Shown here one piece after another: positions 16,660 through 24,992 of a DNA stretch of 64,000 bases (the stretch's first letter is position 1; the number at the start of each line of letters is the position of its first letter). Below the pieces are notes generated by a model. That model had not been told where the DNA came from, searched no databases, and saw nothing but the letters and a program-made list of their open reading frames with translations. Origin of the DNA: an uncultured Marivita sp. (GTDB lineage Bacteria > Pseudomonadota > Alphaproteobacteria > Rhodobacterales > Rhodobacteraceae); contig NZ_CANKYW010000002.1 of assembly GCF_947488135.1 (NCBI RefSeq), positions 620,001 to 684,000 of the forward strand, read 5' to 3'. A program made the position numbers and the translations under genes.

Positions 16660-18219
16660 CTAACGAACCCAGACTTCGACCCGACGATTGACCTGTCGAC
16701 CCCAGCTCGTGTCATCGCAGGCCATCGGCATGGCCTCTCCAAATGCATCCGTGGACAACCGGACCTGTGACAGGTTCGACGCCTCGACCGCAGTTTCTAT
16801 CGCAAGCTTGACGGCCTGGGCGCGCTGTTGTGCGATCCGGAGATTGCCCTCGGCCGGGCCTTCTCCGTCGGAGAATCCAACGAAAACAAGCTGGCGTCCG
16901 TCATAGATGCCCGCCTCGATCGCGTGCGCGAGCTGTTGCACGTTGGAGCGCGATTGCGCATCCAATCTTGCTGCACCCGCCTCAAAACGGAACGATGTCG
17001 ACAGGCGTCGCAGCGGCGACAACGTGTCGACCATGCGCTTCAATTCACTCAGACCTGCCTCGCCTTCTGCCACCGAGATTGCGTTGGCGAACCGGTCGCC
17101 CTGAGCGTTCAAGGCAATCTCTTCCGGCGCCTGGTCCATGAAACCCGCCCTTCGGGTGATAATCTGAGCGGGCGCCGTGCGCGTGTAGGCAAGAAACTCA
17201 CGCGCCAGTTTGGGAAGACGCCGCGCAGGGATGTAGAGAAACATCGGCGCAGTCAGCGGATAGTCCTCGGTCTTGATGTTCAGACGGTTGGCACGAAGTT
17301 GGAAACCGCACGGTCCTGTCAGCGCCAGAGGCTTGCTGTTGCCGATTTCGGAATAGCTCGCCACGCCGATGCCGAGTTGGTCCTCTGCCACGGCGCGTGC
17401 CAGGGCTGCATTCGTGGCGTGCCGTGTCACATCTTCGGACAGCACCATCCGCGCCGGTTTGAGGACGCGATCCTCGACGGCCTGCGCGATCCCCGATTGC
17501 GCGTCGCGCATGTGGACCGAAATCGGCGCGTCAGGTCCTCCCAAGGTGCGCCAATTGTCGATATTCCCGGAGAGGACCCGCGCCAGATCGGAAACGGAGA
17601 GGGCGGAAATGGGATTGGTCGGCGACACGATCACCGTCATCGCGTCAAGCGCGAGAACCCGGCTTCGGTTGACCTCGTCCAACTGCCCCAACCCAACTTC
17701 CGCAGCGAGCGTCAGCTCTCCGGGGCGGATTTCGCGCAACGCCATGACGAGGTCGGCTTCGTCCGCCAGCAGATCGGCAAAGCCTTCATCCGTGCTGGAC
17801 ACCCGAAACCGGAATCGACCGACCGTTTTTTCCTCTTCGACGTCTGAGAGCACGTATTCGAAGTGGGTTTCATCCTCGACGATCCGGTCGGCCTTCAACC
17901 CGTTTTGCAGTGCAAAGCCTTCGACCAAAGCGGGCATAAGGACTTTGCCCACTGTCGAGGAGCCCGAGATGGAGAGTTCTGCGACGAAATCGGTCAGCGA
18001 CGGACAGCCCGGCCCTTCACACAACACGCCGGACCCATCGACGGTGAGTTCGCCGTATTGCGTTTCGACGCGGTAGAATTCCCCGTCGAAGCCCAGCAAT
18101 GTCCCTGACAATTCGATGGCACCATCGCGCGACCGCAACGTCACGTCGTCGGCGATTGCCGACGCACTGGTCAGGCAAAGGAAAAGTGCGGCCCAAAGCG
18201 CCGCACAGAGATGTTTCAT
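16660..18219 (-). CDS. PstS-like substrate-binding domain fused to a C-terminal OmpA peptidoglycan-binding domain
   Basis: The 519-residue protein begins with a signal peptide (about residues 1-23, cleavage near SAIADD). A short domain with two cysteines (VLCEGPGCP) follows. Next comes a PBP-like phosphate-binding region starting LSISGSSTVGKVLMPALVEGF, the S-G-S-S-T motif that recalls PstS. About residues 400-519 form an OmpA-like domain: TSFRFEAGAARLDAQSRSN, VFVGFSDGEGPAEGN and WGRQVNRRVEVWVR. It should be periplasmic and bind peptidoglycan while holding a small anion or other ligand. No pst genes are adjacent, so transport is doubtful. It starts 24 bases after the upstream unknown gene, probably cotranscribed. 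Confidence 0.85.
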   Translation of the reverse strand: MKHLCAALWAALFLCLTSASAIADDVTLRSRDGAIELSGTLLGFDGEFYRVETQYGELTVDGSGVLCEGPGCPSLTDFVAELSISGSSTVGKVLMPALVEGFALQNGLKADRIVEDETHFEYVLSDVEEEKTVGRFRFRVSSTDEGFADLLADEADLVMALREIRPGELTLAAEVGLGQLDEVNRSRVLALDAMTVIVSPTNPISALSVSDLARVLSGNIDNWRTLGGPDAPISVHMRDAQSGIAQAVEDRVLKPARMVLSEDVTRHATNAALARAVAEDQLGIGVASYSEIGNSKPLALTGPCGFQLRANRLNIKTEDYPLTAPMFLYIPARRLPKLAREFLAYTRTAPAQIITRRAGFMDQAPEEIALNAQGDRFANAISVAEGEAGLSELKRMVDTLSPLRRLSTSFRFEAGAARLDAQSRSNVQQLAHAIEAGIYDGRQLVFVGFSDGEGPAEGNLRIAQQRAQAVKLAIETAVEASNLSQVRLSTDAFGEAMPMACDDTSWGRQVNRRVEVWVR

Positions 18220-18243
18220 GGATCGCGCCTTTGAACCGCCCTC

Positions 18244-19206
18244 TTATTTTGCGGCGATTGTCAGGTCTTCGACGATATTTTTCAACAGCAAGAAATCACC
18301 AACGGCATCGCAGCCGGGGACGTCGATCGTCAATTCCTTGGACATCAAGGCCGAGCCGTTGCGCAACTCGAGCGTTTGGGCTTCGACGCTGGTGTCACAA
18401 TTCGAGGCGAGGATTTCTGTCTCGACCGTCAGGGCAACCGTTCCCGAAGCTTCGGTCATGCCCGACGGGAACGTGTAGACCTCTGCCAGAAGAGCGTCCG
18501 GCGCATCCGCCGCGCCCAGTTTGGTCAGGAAACCGCCTTCGCCGGTAGCGGCACGTGTTGGATCCGCGATCGACCCCTGCCAGATATGGCCGTCGGTGAA
18601 GTATTCTGCGTCGAATTCGCGGGCGTGCAATTGAAGACCGGCATTCCCGCGCCATTGCAACGCGACGCGATCATAGAACGGAACCGACGTCACTTCTGCC
18701 GTCGCAACGGCACCCGCCCCATCCATGAAGGACGCGATAACCAAAGCGTTTTCGGTCAAGGCCGGGACATCGACGGTCAGCGATCCATCGGGCTGCATCA
18801 CCTCGGTGAACATCAAGCCGTTGTGGTGGAAGGTCACCCGGTCACTGCCGTGGCAGGGCGCGCTTAGCGTGACCGTCATCATCGCGCCTGCAATCGGTGT
18901 CGCGGTCATGTCGACTTCGCAGGCAAAGCCGGAGTCCTTTGGGGCTGTCGGAACCGTGATCTTCGGCTCCTCGACCGATGTGACCGCTGCACTGATCACC
19001 GATGACGGAAGGGATGCGGTGATCGGCATATCGGAAGGTACAATGTTGCGCGGTGCAGAGGACACGTCCTGAACGTCGGAGACGACAAGAGGAGCCTGCG
19101 CGCTTTCTGTGTCGGAAGACGTTGGCCAGTATTGCATCGCCGCCCCGATTGCGAGTGCGCTCACGACTGTCGCAGTGGCAATGCGGATAGAGGCTTTGCG
19201 GTCCAT
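18244..19206 (-). CDS. Unknown protein with N-terminal membrane anchor or uncleaved signal
   Basis: I do not recognise a domain family for this 320-residue protein. After a short basic start (MDRKASIRIA) it has one hydrophobic stretch (TATVVSALAIGAAM, about residues 9-22), then a Ser/Thr/Pro/Val-rich linker to about residue 80. A probably beta-rich extracytoplasmic domain follows with four cysteines (FACEVDM, APCHGSD, ASNCDTS, VPGCDAV). The ATG at 19206 is preceded by GGGAG with good spacing. It lies between secA and the PstS/OmpA fusion gene, on the same strand as both. Homologues in roseobacters are, as I recall, sometimes labelled translocase, probably from proximity to secA; nothing in the sequence supports that. 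Confidence 0.75.
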   Translation of the reverse strand: MDRKASIRIATATVVSALAIGAAMQYWPTSSDTESAQAPLVVSDVQDVSSAPRNIVPSDMPITASLPSSVISAAVTSVEEPKITVPTAPKDSGFACEVDMTATPIAGAMMTVTLSAPCHGSDRVTFHHNGLMFTEVMQPDGSLTVDVPALTENALVIASFMDGAGAVATAEVTSVPFYDRVALQWRGNAGLQLHAREFDAEYFTDGHIWQGSIADPTRAATGEGGFLTKLGAADAPDALLAEVYTFPSGMTEASGTVALTVETEILASNCDTSVEAQTLELRNGSALMSKELTIDVPGCDAVGDFLLLKNIVEDLTIAAK

Positions 19207-19313
19207 GACAGACTCCCGATACGTACGTTGCATCGTCTTGTCTGTCAGGAGATTTTGGTGCGCCTAGGGCGCAGTTTTGGTCACTTTACGTCGGCTTTGT
19301 GTCAAAGGCGCCC

Positions 19314-22025
19314 TCAGGCCAGGCGCCCATGACAATGCTTGAACTTCTTTCCCGATCCGCAGGGGCAGGGATCATTGCGTCCCGGGTTGCCCCACGTCGT
19401 CGGATCGGATTCGTCAAACCCGTCTACGGCGGCATCAGACACGGGCGCGGCGGAGCCGTCCTGCGGTTGTGCGGCCTCGGCAGCCTTTGCCATCGCCGCC
19501 TGTTGCGCTGCAAGCTGTTGCAGCATCGCTTTCTGCTCTTCCTCGGTCATCGGGCGCACTTGACCAAGCTGCTTGGTCACGTTTTCTCGAAGACTGTCGA
19601 GCATGGATTCGAACAACTGGAATGCCTCGGACTTGTATTCGTTAAGCGGATCGCGCTGCGCATATCCGCGGAACCCGACCACGGACCGCAGGTGCTCCAA
19701 CGTCAGAAGATGCTCGCGCCACTTGCTGTCGATGGTCTGCAACAACACTTGCTTTTCGATCTGGCGCATTGTGTCGGGGCCAAATGCCTCGGCCTTTTTC
19801 GCCATCATGTCGTCCGAGACCTCCTCGAGACGTTCGCGAATGACATCAGCATCGACGCCTTCTTCATCGCCCCATGCGACAACGGGCGCGTCGACACCGA
19901 CAAGCTCCTTGACCGCATCCTGTAGCCCTTGGGTATCCCACTGGTCAGCGTAAGTCTTTGGCGGCACATAAGTATCCACCAGATCATCGATGACCTGATG
20001 GCGCATGTCCTGCGCGATTTCCGACAGATCCTGCGCTTCCATGATTTCGCGACGCTGGCTGAAGATCACCTTCCGCTGGTCGTTCATCACGTCGTCGAAC
20101 TTCAGCAACTGCTTGCGGATATCGAAGTTGCGACCTTCGACCTTGGCCTGTGCACGTTCCAGCGACTTGTTCACCCACGGGTGAACGATCGCTTCGCCCT
20201 CTTGCATCCCCAAGGTGGACAGAACCTTGTCCAGACGTTCGGAGCCGAAGATGCGCATCAGGTCGTCATCAAGCGACAGGAAGAACGAGGACCGGCCCGG
20301 ATCGCCCTGACGCCCGGAGCGACCGCGCAGCTGGTTGTCGATGCGGCGGCTTTCGTGGCGCTCGGTGGCGAGAACAAAAAGACCACCTGCGTCCTTTACG
20401 GCTTTCTCGTCGTTGGCGTGCTCGGCTTCGATCTTCTGGCGGATCGCTTCCGGATCCGCTTCAGGATCGGCGGCAATCGCTTCCATGATCTTGAATTCGA
20501 CATTGCCGCCGAGTTTGATGTCCGTCCCACGCCCGGCCATATTGGTGGCAATCGTGATCGCGCCCAGCTTGCCGGCGTCAGCAACGATCTGCGCCTCTTG
20601 CTCGTGCTGGCGCGCGTTTAGAACGTTGTGCTTCAAACCTTCTTTTTCCAAAAGCTGGCTGAGCATCTCGGATTTCTCGATCGACGTGGTGCCGACCAGA
20701 ACGGGCTGGCCGTTGGCATGCGCTTTTTTGATCTCTTCGACGATCGCGTCGTATTTTTCCTGCGCCGTGCGGTAAACCCGGTCGTCTTCGTCGATCCGCG
20801 CGATTTCGCGGTTGGTCGGCACCTCGACGACGCCAAGCCCGTAGATCTCGGCGAATTCGTCGGCTTCGGTCACGGCTGTGCCGGTCATGCCGGACAGCTT
20901 TTCATAGAGCCGGAAATAATTCTGGAATGTTACGCTTGCGAGGGTCACGTTCTCGGGGCGAATTTCGCAGCCTTCCTTGGCTTCGATCGCCTGATGCAGA
21001 CCTTCGGACAAACGGCGGCCTGCCATCATGCGACCGGTAAATTCGTCGATCAGCACGACCTCACCGTCGCGCACGATGTAATCCTTGTCGCGCTGATAGA
21101 GCTTATGGGCGCGCAAACCCTGGTTCACATGGTGGATCAGCGTCGTGCTTTCGGGATCATACAGCGACTGCCCCTCGGGCAATTGGCCCAGTTCATGCAG
21201 CGTCTGTTCGAGGAATTCATTGCCCTCGTCCGTGAAGGACACGTTCCGCGTTTTTTCGTCGAGCGTGTAATGCTCTTCCGTCAGCGACGGGATCACCTTG
21301 TCGATGGCAACGTAAAGCTCACTGCGGTCCTGCGCCGGGCCGGAGATGATCAGCGGCGTCCGCGCTTCGTCGATCAGGATGGAGTCGACCTCATCCACGA
21401 TGGCGAAGAAGTGGTCGCGCTGGTACATCTGGTTCAGCTCGGACTTCATATTGTCGCGGAGGTAATCGAAGCCAAGCTCGTTGTTGGTGGCATAGGTGAT
21501 GTCGCAGGCATAGGCGGCCTGTTTTTCGGCATCGGGCTGGCGCGGATAGACCACACCGGTGGTCAGGCCAAGCGCGCTGTAGACCTTGCTCATCCATTCG
21601 CTGTCGCGCTTCGCAAGGTAGTCGTTCACCGTCACGATGTGCACGCCGCGCTCGGTCAGCGCGTTCAGATAGGCGGGGAAGGTGGCGACAAGCGTCTTGC
21701 CTTCGCCGGTCTTCATTTCCGAGATGTTGCCTTGGTGCAGGAATATCCCGCCCATAAGCTGCACGTCAAAGGCCCGCAGACCCAACGCGCGCTTGGCGGC
21801 CTCGCGGCAGTTTGCAAAGGCTTCGGGCAGAAGCGCATCAAGCGCCTCACCGTTAGAGTGTCGCGCCTTGAGCTCGGCCGTTTTCTCGATCAGCTGCGCA
21901 TCGTCCAGCTTTTCGAATTCCGCTTCCAGTGCGTTGATTTTTTCAACCAGCGGGCGGGTCGCCTTGACTTTGCGGTCGTTCGGCGTTCCGAACACCTTGC
22001 GCGCGACTTTACCTAATCCCAGCAT
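19314..22025 (-). CDS. secA: SecA, preprotein translocase ATPase
   Basis: The 903-residue protein has the complete SecA layout. The DEAD-type motor has [23 protein letters not shown] and [17 protein letters not shown]. The second motor domain has [11 protein letters not shown] and [15 protein letters not shown]. The helical scaffold follows, and the C-terminal zinc motif is [16 protein letters not shown]. It drives export of unfolded proteins through SecYEG and delivers to SecB. The start ATG at 22025 gives the conserved [14 protein letters not shown] beginning; an upstream in-frame extension is rejected. It is divergent from the parvulin gene across 174 bp. The secA promoter presumably lies in that gap, but no clear elements were read. 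Confidence 0.98.
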   Translation of the reverse strand: MLGLGKVARKVFGTPNDRKVKATRPLVEKINALEAEFEKLDDAQLIEKTAELKARHSNGEALDALLPEAFANCREAAKRALGLRAFDVQLMGGIFLHQGNISEMKTGEGKTLVATFPAYLNALTERGVHIVTVNDYLAKRDSEWMSKVYSALGLTTGVVYPRQPDAEKQAAYACDITYATNNELGFDYLRDNMKSELNQMYQRDHFFAIVDEVDSILIDEARTPLIISGPAQDRSELYVAIDKVIPSLTEEHYTLDEKTRNVSFTDEGNEFLEQTLHELGQLPEGQSLYDPESTTLIHHVNQGLRAHKLYQRDKDYIVRDGEVVLIDEFTGRMMAGRRLSEGLHQAIEAKEGCEIRPENVTLASVTFQNYFRLYEKLSGMTGTAVTEADEFAEIYGLGVVEVPTNREIARIDEDDRVYRTAQEKYDAIVEEIKKAHANGQPVLVGTTSIEKSEMLSQLLEKEGLKHNVLNARQHEQEAQIVADAGKLGAITIATNMAGRGTDIKLGGNVEFKIMEAIAADPEADPEAIRQKIEAEHANDEKAVKDAGGLFVLATERHESRRIDNQLRGRSGRQGDPGRSSFFLSLDDDLMRIFGSERLDKVLSTLGMQEGEAIVHPWVNKSLERAQAKVEGRNFDIRKQLLKFDDVMNDQRKVIFSQRREIMEAQDLSEIAQDMRHQVIDDLVDTYVPPKTYADQWDTQGLQDAVKELVGVDAPVVAWGDEEGVDADVIRERLEEVSDDMMAKKAEAFGPDTMRQIEKQVLLQTIDSKWREHLLTLEHLRSVVGFRGYAQRDPLNEYKSEAFQLFESMLDSLRENVTKQLGQVRPMTEEEQKAMLQQLAAQQAAMAKAAEAAQPQDGSAAPVSDAAVDGFDESDPTTWGNPGRNDPCPCGSGKKFKHCHGRLA

Positions 22026-22199
22026 GCACTCACTTTCAGCTTTGACATCTTCGTGTGCGGCATCTGCTTGCCCGCCTCGCACACAGCCCATATGTCACAG
22101 GGGAACGACCGGCTTCACAGCGCCTTGTGGCGATGTAAGGTCAGGGAAATACACTGTCAATGTCGCCCCGCAATGCGGGCGGCTCTGGAAGGAACAAAC

Positions 22200-23051
22200 A
22201 TGACGAATCTTATCACGAAATTGTCTGCAAGCGCGTTCGCCCTGATGCTGGCCCTGCCGGTACAGGCGCAGGACACGCTTACGGCCGACAGTGTCGTGGC
22301 CACGGTCAACGGCACAGAGATCACGCTCGGTCACATGCTGATGGTGCGCGCCTCCCTGCCGGAGCAGTACCAGCAGCTTCCCGATGACGTTCTCTGGGAT
22401 GGCATCATGGACCAGATCGTTCAACAGACGGTCCTCGGCCAGGAAACGTCTGGCGAAGAAAGCCGTCGTGTGCAGATCGCACTCGAGAACGAGCGCCGCG
22501 CCCTGATGGCCGCGCAAGCGGTTGAGGACATCGTCGATGGCGCCGTGAACGAAGAGGCCGTGCAGGCGCTTTATGAAGAGACCTATCTTCAGGGGGAACC
22601 GACCGAGGAATTCAACGCATCGCATATCCTTGTCGAGACTGAAGAAGAAGCCGCTGCAATCGTCGAAGAGCTGAAGGGCGGCGCGGACTTCGCAGAAGTG
22701 GCCCGCGAGAAGTCGACGGGTCCGTCGGGTCCGAACGGCGGTCAGCTTGGATGGTTCGGCCCCGGCATGATGGTGCCTGAATTCGAGGCCGCCGTGGAAA
22801 CGCTCGAAGTCGGTGCGATCTCCGACCCGGTGCAGACACAGTTCGGCTGGCATGTCATCACGCTCAACGAAAAGCGTAATCAGGAAGCCCCCGAATTGGA
22901 GAGCGTCCGGCAAGAGCTTGAAAGCATCCTGAGCCAGAACGCCGTCACCCGTAAAATCGACGAACTGACCACCGCCGCAGACATCTCCCGTACGTCCGGC
23001 GAAGAGGTCGACACGTCGGTGCTCAGCAATCTGGATCTCCTGGAGGAATAA
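22200..23051 (+). CDS. Periplasmic parvulin-type peptidyl-prolyl isomerase
   Basis: The 283-residue protein has a cleavable signal peptide (about residues 1-24, ending ALPVQAQD). A SurA/PrsA-like N-terminal region follows (VVATVNGTEITLGHML), then one PpiC-type rotamase domain at about 140-235: FNASHILVETEEEAAAIVEEL, GGQLGWFGPGMMVPEFE and TQFGWHVITL. The family assists folding of exported proteins in the periplasm. The ATG at 22200 is preceded by GGAAGGA. It is divergent from secA, which makes functional sense for an export-and-folding pair, and is directly followed by argJ, whose ribosome site lies inside its last codons. Confidence 0.92.
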   Translation: MTNLITKLSASAFALMLALPVQAQDTLTADSVVATVNGTEITLGHMLMVRASLPEQYQQLPDDVLWDGIMDQIVQQTVLGQETSGEESRRVQIALENERRALMAAQAVEDIVDGAVNEEAVQALYEETYLQGEPTEEFNASHILVETEEEAAAIVEELKGGADFAEVAREKSTGPSGPNGGQLGWFGPGMMVPEFEAAVETLEVGAISDPVQTQFGWHVITLNEKRNQEAPELESVRQELESILSQNAVTRKIDELTTAADISRTSGEEVDTSVLSNLDLLEE

Positions 23052-23053
23052 TC

Positions 23054-24283
23054 TTGGCCAAGATCACATCGGTTTCGCCGCTAGCACCCGCCAGCTTCCC
23101 GGACCTGCCCGTCATCAAGGGCGCCCGCTTTGCAACCGCTGCTGCGGGGGTCAAATACGCGGGGCGAACCGATGTGATGCTGGCGATGCTCGATCCGGGA
23201 ACCTGCGTTGCGGGCGCCTTTACCAAGTCCGCAACGCGGTCTGCCAACGTGCTTGATTGCCAATCCAAGATCCGGCTTGAGGACGAGGCAGGCGCGGCGA
23301 TTATCGTCAATTCCGGCAACTCGAACGCCTTTACCGGACGCGCCGGCGACGAATCCGTGCAGGCCATCTGTGCCGAAGTCGGTCGGGTCGCGGGACTGCC
23401 CACCACCCGCGTATTCACAAGCTCCACCGGCGTGATCGGCGAACGGCTCCCGCATGACCGCATTCAGGCCAAAGTTCAGGAACTGTACGACACGCTCGAT
23501 GAGGGCGGTTTGGCTGCGGCGGCCAGGGCAATCATGACCACGGACACCTTTCCGAAAGGCTCGACCGTCACGGTCGATCTGCCCGACGGTCCGGTCAAGA
23601 TCGCTGGTATCGCCAAAGGGTCGGGCATGATCGCGCCCGATATGGCGACGATGCTGGTCTACATTTTTACCGACGCGAAGATCGCGCAGTCCGATCTTCA
23701 GAGCCTTGTCTCCGATATCAACGAAAAGACCTTCAACAGCATCACCGTGGACAGCGACACCTCCACCTCAGATACGTTGCTGGTTGTGGCCACAGGCGCG
23801 TCCGGTGTGTCGGTCCCTGCACACGACGCCGCCTTCCGCGACGGCTTGCATCACATCATGCAGGACCTCGCGCATCAGGTGGTGCGCGACGGCGAGGGTG
23901 CCACCAAGTTCGTGGAAATCACGGTCACCGGTGCGCTGAGCGATGCCGACGCAAAAACCCACGCCATGTCCATCGCGAACTCGCCGCTGGTCAAGACGGC
24001 CATTGCCGGTGAGGATCCGAATTGGGGCCGCGTCGTGATGGCTGTCGGCAAATCTGGCGCGCCTGCTGACCGGGATACGCTCAGCATTTCGTTCGGTGAT
24101 GTGAAAGTCGCGAACAAAGGCTGGGTCGATCCCGATTATCGGGAAGAGCAGGGCGCCGCGGTGATGAAACAGCAGGACATCTCTATGACCGTCGATCTAG
24201 GGATGGGGTCGGGCTCTAGCACCGTCTGGACCTGCGATCTGACACACGGCTACATCTCGATCAACGCCGACTACCGGTCTTGA
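23054..24283 (+). CDS. argJ: ArgJ, bifunctional ornithine/glutamate N-acetyltransferase
   Basis: The 409-residue protein is a full-length ArgJ. The self-cleavage site is seen in GSGMIAPDMATMLVYIFTD, where the Thr of ATML becomes the N-terminal nucleophile of the beta chain. Other family blocks are AIIVNSGNSNAFTGR, SSTGVIGERLP and EDPNWGRVVMAVGKSGA. It transfers acetyl from N-acetylornithine to glutamate in arginine synthesis; whether it also uses acetyl-CoA cannot be told. The start is TTG at 23054, 2 bases after the parvulin stop, supported by GGAGGA at 23042-23047. mutT follows after one base. Confidence 0.96.
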   Translation: MAKITSVSPLAPASFPDLPVIKGARFATAAAGVKYAGRTDVMLAMLDPGTCVAGAFTKSATRSANVLDCQSKIRLEDEAGAAIIVNSGNSNAFTGRAGDESVQAICAEVGRVAGLPTTRVFTSSTGVIGERLPHDRIQAKVQELYDTLDEGGLAAAARAIMTTDTFPKGSTVTVDLPDGPVKIAGIAKGSGMIAPDMATMLVYIFTDAKIAQSDLQSLVSDINEKTFNSITVDSDTSTSDTLLVVATGASGVSVPAHDAAFRDGLHHIMQDLAHQVVRDGEGATKFVEITVTGALSDADAKTHAMSIANSPLVKTAIAGEDPNWGRVVMAVGKSGAPADRDTLSISFGDVKVANKGWVDPDYREEQGAAVMKQQDISMTVDLGMGSGSSTVWTCDLTHGYISINADYRS

Positions 24284-24284
24284 C

Positions 24285-24683
24285 GTGAAGATTGTCCTGG
24301 TTTCTGCCGTCGCGCTCATCGATCCCGATGGGCGCATCCTTCTGGCACAACGCCCCGAAGGGAAGTCCATGGCGGGCCTATGGGAATTCCCCGGCGGCAA
24401 AGTGGAACCGTGCGAGACGCCCGAGCAGGCCCTGATCCGCGAATTGCACGAAGAACTTGGCATCGACACGTGGGAAAGCTGCCTGGCGCCGCTGACCTTC
24501 GCCTCGCACAGTTACGAGACGTTCCATCTTTTGATGCCGCTCTTTGCGTGCCGCAAATGGAAGGGCACTCCCGAATCGAAAGAGGGTCAGGCGTTGAAAT
24601 GGGTGCGGGCAAACCAACTCAGGGACTACCCGATGCCCCCGGCCGACATTCCGCTGATCCCGATCCTGCGGGACTGGCTTTAG
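24285..24683 (+). CDS. mutT: MutT-type Nudix hydrolase (8-oxo-dGTP diphosphatase)
   Basis: The 132-residue Nudix protein carries the box G-x5-E-x7-R-E-x2-E-E-x-G-I in GGKVEPCETPEQALIRELHE followed by ELGI. The flanking LLAQRPEGKSMAGLWEFPGG is typical of MutT. It is expected to remove oxidised 8-oxo-dGTP from the nucleotide pool. The start is GTG at 24285, one base after the argJ stop, so expression is likely coupled to argJ. Length matches the family, and no extra domain is present. Confidence 0.93.
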   Translation: MKIVLVSAVALIDPDGRILLAQRPEGKSMAGLWEFPGGKVEPCETPEQALIRELHEELGIDTWESCLAPLTFASHSYETFHLLMPLFACRKWKGTPESKEGQALKWVRANQLRDYPMPPADIPLIPILRDWL

Positions 24684-24789
24684 AAAAGCCGACTTTCGTA
24701 GGAAATCATGCGCTCTCGGATGATTTGCTCTGGCCAAGAATTTCCCAGCATTTTAACAGGTGCGTGTCAGGCCTTGGGGGAGATTTGAC

Positions 24790-24924
24790 GTGTTGAAAAC
24801 CATCATCATCGGAAGCTGCATGTCCGTTCAGGGCATTCTTGAAAAGACCCTGCCGGACGGGCGTATTTCCGTACGCGTCGGTAACAGGATCTTCACCGGA
24901 TTGCCGGTTCTCACAGCCGGCTGA
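24790..24924 (+). CDS. Small unannotated protein of 44 residues between mutT and infB
   Basis: A 44-codon frame starts GTG at 24790 (TTG also possible at 24793) and ends TGA at 24922-24924. It reads MLKTIIIGSCMSVQGILEK then a C-terminal half with RISVRVGNRIFTGLPVLTAG. It is preceded by GGGGGAG with 7 bases of spacing, one of the best ribosome sites in the window, and is followed 20 bases later by a strong bidirectional terminator. The composition (beta-strand-like alternation, one cysteine) is protein-like. I recall similar short proteins near this place in other roseobacters, but cannot verify that. Function unknown. It fills the only gap over 300 bases in the window. Confidence 0.7.
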   Translation: MLKTIIIGSCMSVQGILEKTLPDGRISVRVGNRIFTGLPVLTAG

Positions 24925-24943
24925 ATGCGGCGATCGGCAAAAG

Positions 24944-24973
24944 AAAAAGGGCAGCGGTGACGCTGCCCTTTTC
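24944..24973. terminator. Bidirectional intrinsic terminator between the small gene and infB
   Basis: AAGGGCAGCG (24947-24956) pairs perfectly with CGCTGCCCTT (24961-24970) over loop GTGA. An A-run stands before it and a T-run after it, so it should stop both the rightward argJ-mutT-small-gene transcript and the leftward rimP-infB transcript. Confidence 0.9.
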
Positions 24974-24992
24974 CGTTTTCGGAGATTGGATA

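Noticed and set aside
19259-19273. TGCGCC/GGCGCA hairpin after secA
   Set aside because: The stem is only 6 bp with a 3-base loop and no T-run on the minus strand, where a secA terminator would be needed.
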